Part shown: piece after piece, positions 40,208 to 44,987 of the stretch
Position numbering within the stretch: the first letter of the stretch is position 1
How the letters are laid out: each line of letters starts with the position of its first letter
Source of the DNA: Streptomyces dysideae
Lineage (GTDB): Bacteria > Actinomycetota > Actinomycetes > Streptomycetales > Streptomycetaceae
DNA length: 44,987 nucleotides
Assembly: GCF_001514305.1 (NCBI RefSeq)
Contig: NZ_KQ949131.1
Coordinates: 1 to 44,987, forward strand
Direction: 5' to 3'
Position numbers and translations under genes: made by a program
The notes under the pieces: generated by a model
Told to the model about the DNA's origin: nothing
Databases searched by the model: none
Seen by the model: only the letters and a program-made list of their open reading frames with translations

Positions 40208-41704
40208 ATGAGTGATCGTCGTTTTGCTGCGCGCGACGCGCGTATTCGGGCCGCCGAGGCCGAGTTCCAGCGCCACGTACCGGTCCACGCCGGCAACGGG
40301 GAGGAGACGGACCACCCGTTCGTCTGCACCTACTCCAAGGCGCTGCCGCACAACAAGTACGGAGAGGTCGACCCGGCCGCCTACCACCTGCTGCTGCGGG
40401 CGCTGGCCACCGGCAGCTACGAGGACTTCGAGCGGATCCCGCTCGCAGACACCCGCAAACTGGTCAACCCGCAGGCCGGGCTGGCCTTCGACGGACAGGG
40501 CCCGGACCCTCAGGCGCTGTCCATGCCGCCTGCGCCGCGCATCGACAGCGCGCAGAACTCGGCCGAGGCGGTCGAGCTGTACTGGATGGCGCTGTGCCGT
40601 GACGTGTTGTTCACGCGGTTCGGCGACAGCGAGCTGGTCGCCGAGGCGGCCACCGAACTGAGCGGGCTGGAGGACTTCCGGGCGCCCAAGCAGAACGGCC
40701 TGGTCACTCCGCAGACCATCTTCCGCGGGGACACCCGGGGCGACCTGGCCGGGCCGTATCTCTCGCAGTTCCTGCTCAAGGACATCCCGTACGGCACGCT
40801 GCTGATCCCGCAGCGGCAGGACACCCTGGTCCGCCCGGTCGACCACCTGACCACCTGGGGCGACTGGCTGGAGGTGCAGAACGGTTCCGAACCCGAGCCG
40901 GACGAGCGGGACTTCGCGCGGCGGCGGTACATCCAGACGCCGCGGGACCTGGCGCACTACGTGCACTTCGACGCGCTGTACGAGGCGTACCTGAACGCCG
41001 CCCTCATCCTGCTGGGCATGGAAGCGCCGGTGGATCCGGGCAATCCGTACAACTTCTCCCGCAATCAGATCGGATTCGGGACGTACGGCGGCCCCCACAT
41101 CCTCTCGCTCGTCACCGAGGTGGCCACCCGTGCCCTGAAGGCGGTGTGGTTCCAGAAGTGGTACGTCCACCGGCGACTGCGGCCGGAGGAGTTCGGCGGC
41201 CGGGTCCACCAGCAGCTGCGCGGACAGCGAGAGTATCCCATCGACTCCGGGGTGCTGGACTCCGTCGCCGTCAAGCGGGTCTTCGAGAAGTACGGCAGCT
41301 ACCTGCTGCCCCAGGCGTTCCCCGAGGGGAGCCCGACCCACCCCTCCTACGGCTCCGGACACGCCACCGTGGCGGGGGCGTGCGTGACCATCCTCAAGGC
41401 GTGGTTCAACGAGTCGCACATCCTGCCCGACCCGGTCGTGCCCACCACCGACGGTACGGCCTTGGAGCCGTACGCCGGTGCGGACGCCGACCGGCTGACC
41501 GTCGGCGGTGAGCTCAACAAGGTCGCCGCCAACGTCGCCACCGGGCGCAACATGGCGGGCGTGCACTGGCGTACCGACTACACCGAGGCTGTGCGGCTGG
41601 GTGAGGAGGTCGCCATCGGCGTGCTGCGCGAGGTCAAGGAGTCGACTCTGGAGGACGCGGTCTTCACCCTCACTCGCTTCGACGGCACCACCCTCGCCGT
41701 CTGA
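40208..41704 (+). CDS. Vanadium-dependent haloperoxidase, algal bromoperoxidase-like
   Basis: The 498-residue protein has the vanadate site of PAP2-fold haloperoxidases. These are Lys317 and Arg325 in KWYVHRRLRP, His378 and Ser383-Gly384-His385 in HPSYGSGHA, and Arg447 and His453 in GRNMAGVHWRTD. The K-to-R spacing of 8 and the extra His seven residues before the SGH His match the Ascophyllum-type algal bromoperoxidase as I recall it, not the fungal chloroperoxidase. It would oxidise bromide or iodide with H2O2. There is no signal peptide. ATG 40208 lacks a strong ribosome site but begins the conserved region. There is no biosynthetic neighbour, so the organic substrate is unknown. Confidence 0.88.
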   Translation: MSDRRFAARDARIRAAEAEFQRHVPVHAGNGEETDHPFVCTYSKALPHNKYGEVDPAAYHLLLRALATGSYEDFERIPLADTRKLVNPQAGLAFDGQGPDPQALSMPPAPRIDSAQNSAEAVELYWMALCRDVLFTRFGDSELVAEAATELSGLEDFRAPKQNGLVTPQTIFRGDTRGDLAGPYLSQFLLKDIPYGTLLIPQRQDTLVRPVDHLTTWGDWLEVQNGSEPEPDERDFARRRYIQTPRDLAHYVHFDALYEAYLNAALILLGMEAPVDPGNPYNFSRNQIGFGTYGGPHILSLVTEVATRALKAVWFQKWYVHRRLRPEEFGGRVHQQLRGQREYPIDSGVLDSVAVKRVFEKYGSYLLPQAFPEGSPTHPSYGSGHATVAGACVTILKAWFNESHILPDPVVPTTDGTALEPYAGADADRLTVGGELNKVAANVATGRNMAGVHWRTDYTEAVRLGEEVAIGVLREVKESTLEDAVFTLTRFDGTTLAV

Positions 41705-42081
41705 CCTCACGGCCGACCTGTCGATCGTGCACGCGCCCACCACCCGGTCCGCGGAGCATCGATTGCCGCCCGGGCGTGCCTGTCGCCGAGCGTCTCAGGG
41801 CGTGTGGCGGGGCGTCGTCCGGGCATCGGTGTCCGTGCCGGGGGACAGGCGGGTTCCGCGGGCATGTCGGAGGCGGATGAGTGCCGTTGGAGTGATGGGT
41901 CGGCCTGGAAGAACGTCAGATGGGTTGCGGCACAGGGGGAGAGCGGGCAGGCACGTCGCGTCGAGGGCACCGTCGGGTTGGACCTGTGTGAGCCACACCA
42001 CATGTCGGGGGTGCATAGCGGGGGAGGGGCCAGTGTCTTTATGGAAGGTGTAGGGGTGAGTTGAGGTAAGGGACGACGCTG
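41705..42081. other. Promoter region of the sigma-factor operon
   Basis: No gene is supported here. Open frames on both strands have poor codon bias. The last 60 bp are Gly-codon and purine-rich and contain the ribosome site for the sigma factor. The AT-richer block TGTCTTTATGGAAGG near 42033 may hold its promoter, but I cannot assign -35 and -10. Confidence 0.4.
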
Positions 42082-42588
42082 ATGGGGCAGTTGCGGGCCG
42101 ATGAGTTCGACCGGTTCGTGGCGGCTCGGTGGTCGGCGTTGCTTCACCTGGCGCGGCTGCTCACCGGCGGAGACCGGCACCGGGCCGAGGATCTGCTGCA
42201 GGAAGCGCTCGTCAAGCTGTGGTTTGCCTGGCCGAAGGTGGCCGAGCAGGCGCCCGAGGCATACGTGCGCAGGGTCCTGGCCCGTGCCGCAGCGCGCTCG
42301 GCACGGCGTCGCTGGTGGGGCGAGCACCCCGTGGACCAGCTGCCCGACCCGCCCGAGCTGGGAGACGAGACCGCCGCCGTGGACGAACGGACCCGGTTGG
42401 AAGCCATGCTGGCGTTGCTGCCGGCGCGGCAGCGGGCTGCGGTGGTGCTGCGCTACTACCAGGACCTGCCCGAGCGACACGTCGCGGAAGTGCTGGGGTG
42501 TCCGGTGGGTACCGCCCGTTCGCTCACGGCACGCGGCGTCGGACGGTTGCGGCAGCTTCTGGCTGACACCGTCAAGCCGGTGGAGTGA
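42082..42588 (+). CDS. ECF sigma factor (SigE70 Streptomyces type)
   Basis: The 168-residue protein has sigma region 2 (about 10-75: RWSALLHLARLLTGGDRHRA then EDLLQEALVKLWFAWPKV) and region 4 (about 110-160: LLPARQRAAVVLRYYQDLPE then VAEVLGCPVGTARSLTARGV), with no region 3. This matches the small SigE70-type ECF sigmas. ATG 42082 has a GGGA site upstream. It is followed after 10 bp by a membrane protein that is probably its regulator. The inducing signal is unknown. Confidence 0.9.
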   Translation: MGQLRADEFDRFVAARWSALLHLARLLTGGDRHRAEDLLQEALVKLWFAWPKVAEQAPEAYVRRVLARAAARSARRRWWGEHPVDQLPDPPELGDETAAVDERTRLEAMLALLPARQRAAVVLRYYQDLPERHVAEVLGCPVGTARSLTARGVGRLRQLLADTVKPVE

Positions 42589-42598
42589 AGAAGGAGCC

Positions 42599-42967
42599 AT
42601 GGATCACTTCGAGCAGGAGCTGGCACGGATGATGCGTGACAGCCAGGAGGACACGCCCTACGAGGACCGGCACCGATATCGACTGCAAGCCGGCGTTCGC
42701 GCCCGACGGCGCGCCCGGAGGGCTTGGTTGGCCACCGGATCCGTGCTGACCATTGCCGGACTTGGAGTCGGACTGATGGTCCTGCCGAGCTCTTTCGCTC
42801 AGGGGGGGCCTACTGGCCCTCAGCCTGGCCCCGTCACCTCTGCCGAGTCGGTCCCGAAGCCGTCGACGGCCCGCCCCGCCTCCACTGCCAAGGGGGCGCC
42901 GATGCCGACCGACACGTCACCTACCAGGCCGGTGCCGATGCCGACGCGGACCTCAACTGCGAGGTAG
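42599..42967 (+). CDS. Single-pass membrane protein, probable sigma regulator
   Basis: The 122-residue product starts MDHFEQELARMMRDSQEDTP at ATG 42599, 3 bases after AAGGAG and 10 bp after the sigma stop. Residues 1-42 are cytoplasmic and charged, 43-62 form a TM helix (ATGSVLTIAGLGVGLMVLPS), and 63-122 are an outside tail rich in Pro, Thr and Ser (KPSTARPASTAKGAPMPTDT). The layout fits a minimal anti-sigma factor without a zinc motif. The Thr/Pro tail is a plausible target for the O-mannosyltransferase encoded 44 bp downstream, which is inference. Confidence 0.75.
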   Translation: MDHFEQELARMMRDSQEDTPYEDRHRYRLQAGVRARRRARRAWLATGSVLTIAGLGVGLMVLPSSFAQGGPTGPQPGPVTSAESVPKPSTARPASTAKGAPMPTDTSPTRPVPMPTRTSTAR

Positions 42968-43011
42968 CGCCTTGGCCAGGTTCAAGCGGTCCCGAGGGGA
43001 AAGCTGACCAC

Positions 43012-44736
43012 GTGATCCGTGAGAACGCGACCGCGTCCGTCGACGTGCCGCGGAAGGCGGCGAATCGCCGGTCGACCTCCTGGGAACGGCGGCTGCGCCT
43101 CTTCGGGTATGCAGAGCGGCCGCGTACGTCCGTGCGCGACCGCCTGGTGGTGCCGTTTCCCGAGCCTCCGTCACGGCTGTGGCGCACGCTCGGGCTGTCC
43201 CCGGTGGCGGCGGACCGGCTGGCGCGCTGGTCGGGGCGGGGCGGGCCGCTGCTGGTGGCGCTGCTTGCCGGGCTGCCGCGCTTTTGGCGTCTGGGCAGTC
43301 CGCGAGCGGTCGTGTTCGACGAGACGTACTACGCCAAGGACGCCTGGTCCTTGCTGCGGCTCGGCTACGAGGGCACCTGGCCGGACCGAAAGGTCTCCGA
43401 CCCGCAGATCCTGGCCGACCCCCAGGTGATCACGCTCTCCGACACCGGAACCTTTGTCGCGCACCCGCCGGCCGGGAAGTGGGTGATTGCCCTCGGCGAG
43501 TGGATGTTCGGCCTCAACCCGTTCGGCTGGCGCTTCATGACGGCGGTCCTGGGCACGCTGTCGGTGCTGATGCTGTGCCGCATAGGCCGCCGCCTGTTCC
43601 GGTCGACGGTGCTGGGCTGCCTGGCCGGCGCACTGCTGGCGGTGGACGGTCTGCACTACGTGATGAGCCGCACCGCTCTGCTCGACCTCGTCGTCATGTT
43701 CTTCGTCCTGGCGGCGTTCGGATGCCTGCTCATCGACCGGGACAGCGCGCGGGCCCGGCTCGCGGCAGCCTTACCAGTGGCTGAGGACGGCCGCGCACGC
43801 CCGGACCAGGACACCGGCGACCGCGCCGGGACCGGAGCGCGTCCATGGCGGCTCGCAGCCGGCTTCTTCCTGGGACTGGCGGCCTCGACCAAATGGAACG
43901 GCCTGTATTTCCTGGTCTTTTTCATGATCCTGACCGTGCTGTGGGACGTCGGCTCCCGCCGCGTCGCGGGAGCCCGCCACCCGTACCGGGCGGTGCTGCG
44001 CAGGGACCTCGGCCGGTCGGTGTTCTCCCTCCTTCCGGTTGCCGTGGTGACGTATCTGGCGACGTGGACCGGCTGGTTCCTGTCCGACGACGGTCACGGG
44101 CGGCACTGGGCGGACGGCCGCGGCGGCACCTGGTCGTGGATCCCGGCCCCGCTCCGCAGCCTGTGGCACTACGAGTACGGGGTCTACCGGTTCAATGTGG
44201 GACTGCACACTCCGCACAAGTACGAGTCGAACCCGTGGAGCTGGCCGGCCCTCGGCCGCCCTGTGCTGTTCCACTACCAGTCGCCGAAACCCGGCAAGGA
44301 CGGCTGCCAGACGACCTCCGACTGCTCGCAGGCGATCCTCGCCCTGGGCACGCCGTTGCTGTGGTGGTCGGCATGCTGCGCACTGGTGTATCTGCTCTAT
44401 CGCTGGGCGCTGCGCCGCGACTGGCGCGCGGGCGCCGTCCTGTGCGCGGTCGGTGCCGGCTACCTTCCGTGGTTCCTGTACCAGGACCGAACGATCTTCT
44501 CCTTCTACGCCGTCGTCTTCGTGCCGTACCTGTGCCTGGCCGTGACGATGATGCTGGGCGCGCTGCTGGGTCCGCCGGGCATGAATGACAAGCGCCGCAA
44601 ACGCGGTGCGGTGGCTGCGGGCGCGCTGGTGCTGCTCATCGCCTGGAACTTCATCTACTTCTTCCCGATCTACACGGGCCTGACGATTCCTTATCCCAGC
44701 TGGCACACGCGCATGTGGCTCGACACCTGGATCTGA
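43012..44736 (+). CDS. pmt: Dolichyl-phosphate-mannose-type protein O-mannosyltransferase
   Basis: The 574-residue GT39 membrane enzyme starts with GTG 43012 after GAGGGGAAAG. It has about ten TM helices, the catalytic acidic motif in the first loop (VVFDETYYAKDAWSLL), a second loop motif THPPAGKW-like (FVAHPPAGKWVIALGEWMFG), and a large loop with YRFNVGLHTPHKYES. It transfers mannose from polyprenyl-phosphate-mannose to Ser/Thr of exported proteins during Sec translocation. A TTA leucine codon lies at 43771-43773 in a variable Ala/Arg/Asp-rich segment, so full translation should depend on the bldA tRNA. The gene follows the sigma operon closely. Confidence 0.93.
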   Translation: MIRENATASVDVPRKAANRRSTSWERRLRLFGYAERPRTSVRDRLVVPFPEPPSRLWRTLGLSPVAADRLARWSGRGGPLLVALLAGLPRFWRLGSPRAVVFDETYYAKDAWSLLRLGYEGTWPDRKVSDPQILADPQVITLSDTGTFVAHPPAGKWVIALGEWMFGLNPFGWRFMTAVLGTLSVLMLCRIGRRLFRSTVLGCLAGALLAVDGLHYVMSRTALLDLVVMFFVLAAFGCLLIDRDSARARLAAALPVAEDGRARPDQDTGDRAGTGARPWRLAAGFFLGLAASTKWNGLYFLVFFMILTVLWDVGSRRVAGARHPYRAVLRRDLGRSVFSLLPVAVVTYLATWTGWFLSDDGHGRHWADGRGGTWSWIPAPLRSLWHYEYGVYRFNVGLHTPHKYESNPWSWPALGRPVLFHYQSPKPGKDGCQTTSDCSQAILALGTPLLWWSACCALVYLLYRWALRRDWRAGAVLCAVGAGYLPWFLYQDRTIFSFYAVVFVPYLCLAVTMMLGALLGPPGMNDKRRKRGAVAAGALVLLIAWNFIYFFPIYTGLTIPYPSWHTRMWLDTWI

Positions 44737-44987
44737 ACTGCGTCCTCACGGTCTCCGACGTCGTGCCGCACCGTGGCTCACCCGGATGCGACGGGCCAGG
44801 GCCGTGGCCGCCCTTCCCGCATCGTCTGAGCCAAGCCGCCTTGAGTTCCTCGGGACTCCAGCCGTGACACGGCAGGTCGGCTCCGTCGATCTGTGTGTCC
44901 AGGGCTCGTCGAGCCAACCACCGACGCGCCCTGGACCAGCCCAGGGTTCCCGACCGGTTCCCGAAGAACTTCTGAAAAGCCCCTTAG
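44737..44987. other. Window end, no gene assigned
   Basis: On the minus strand an open frame enters from beyond the window and reads RALDTQIDGADLPCHGWSPE near 44900-44840, which has coding-like composition. I do not recognise it. It may be the edge of a gene outside the window or a remnant. Confidence 0.3.

Noticed and set aside
41804..42064. Possible 86-residue gene before the sigma factor
   Set aside because: Poor codon bias, Gly/Val-rich composition, no ribosome site and no family resemblance.
1..44987. CRISPR array, tRNA or rRNA genes, prophage or intact transposase
   Set aside because: On reading both strands I saw no regularly spaced repeats, no cloverleaf-type sequence and no transposase or phage structural gene.

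Overview
The window looks like chromosomal DNA of a Streptomyces or close relative. It is very GC-rich with strong G/C third-position bias, and it carries families typical of that group: SpoIIE phosphatases, a SigE70-type sigma factor, a graspetide (ATP-grasp RiPP) locus, a GH64 glucanase with LacI-type operators, DUF6223, an expansin-like protein, many small regulators and a TTA codon. I see no tRNA, rRNA, CRISPR array, prophage or intact transposase.

Layout. 1-2.4 kb: ArsR regulator with a DinB-like protein, divergent from a sulfite-oxidase-type molybdoenzyme, then a small conserved protein. 2.5-6.6 kb: a frameshifted MMPL transporter converging on a secreted GH64 beta-1,3-glucanase, with three LacI-type operators upstream of the glucanase. 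6.6-12.2 kb: GNAT protein, two genes truncated on either side of a short dispersed repeat, Gfo/Idh/MocA oxidoreductase, aldo/keto reductase and an ABC exporter. 12.2-13.4 kb: decayed GlxA regulator and a gene-poor stretch. 13.4-15.3 kb: graspetide precursor, its ATP-grasp ligase and a DUF1232 membrane protein. 15.4-19 kb: uncharacterised coiled-coil protein, lamin-tail-domain secreted protein, and ferredoxin-NADP reductase with an iron box. 19-24.4 kb: two large SpoIIE-type phosphatases. 24.7-27 kb: cytochrome P450 and alpha/beta hydrolase. 27-31.9 kb: fused and broken genes, a lipoprotein, a frameshifted secreted protein, an expansin-like protein and a peptidoglycan-binding membrane protein. 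31.9-35.3 kb: TetR / aldo-keto reductase / luciferase-like monooxygenase module with twin operators, then HxlR opposite a truncated NmrA-like gene with a palindrome over both starts. 35.3-37.8 kb: DUF6223 protein and a two-component system. 37.8-39.9 kb: fragments of a TetR regulator, an amidohydrolase and an esterase, then a frameshifted transglutaminase. 40.2-44.7 kb: vanadium bromoperoxidase-like enzyme, sigma factor with a membrane partner, and a protein O-mannosyltransferase carrying a TTA codon.

Two themes stand out. First, many genes are broken. Several breaks are single-base gains or losses next to short C or G runs (MMPL twice, the secreted protein at 28.7 kb, the methyltransferase remnant, the GlxA remnant), so consensus errors must be excluded. 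Others are clear truncation junctions or a 5-bp duplication and look like real decay. Second, there are well-formed regulatory palindromes: LacI-type boxes, twin TetR operators, a DmdR/IdeR-like iron box and the HxlR/NmrA start-codon palindrome. The best candidate for an unusual biosynthetic system is the graspetide locus, which lacks the methyltransferase I associate with this precursor/ligase family.
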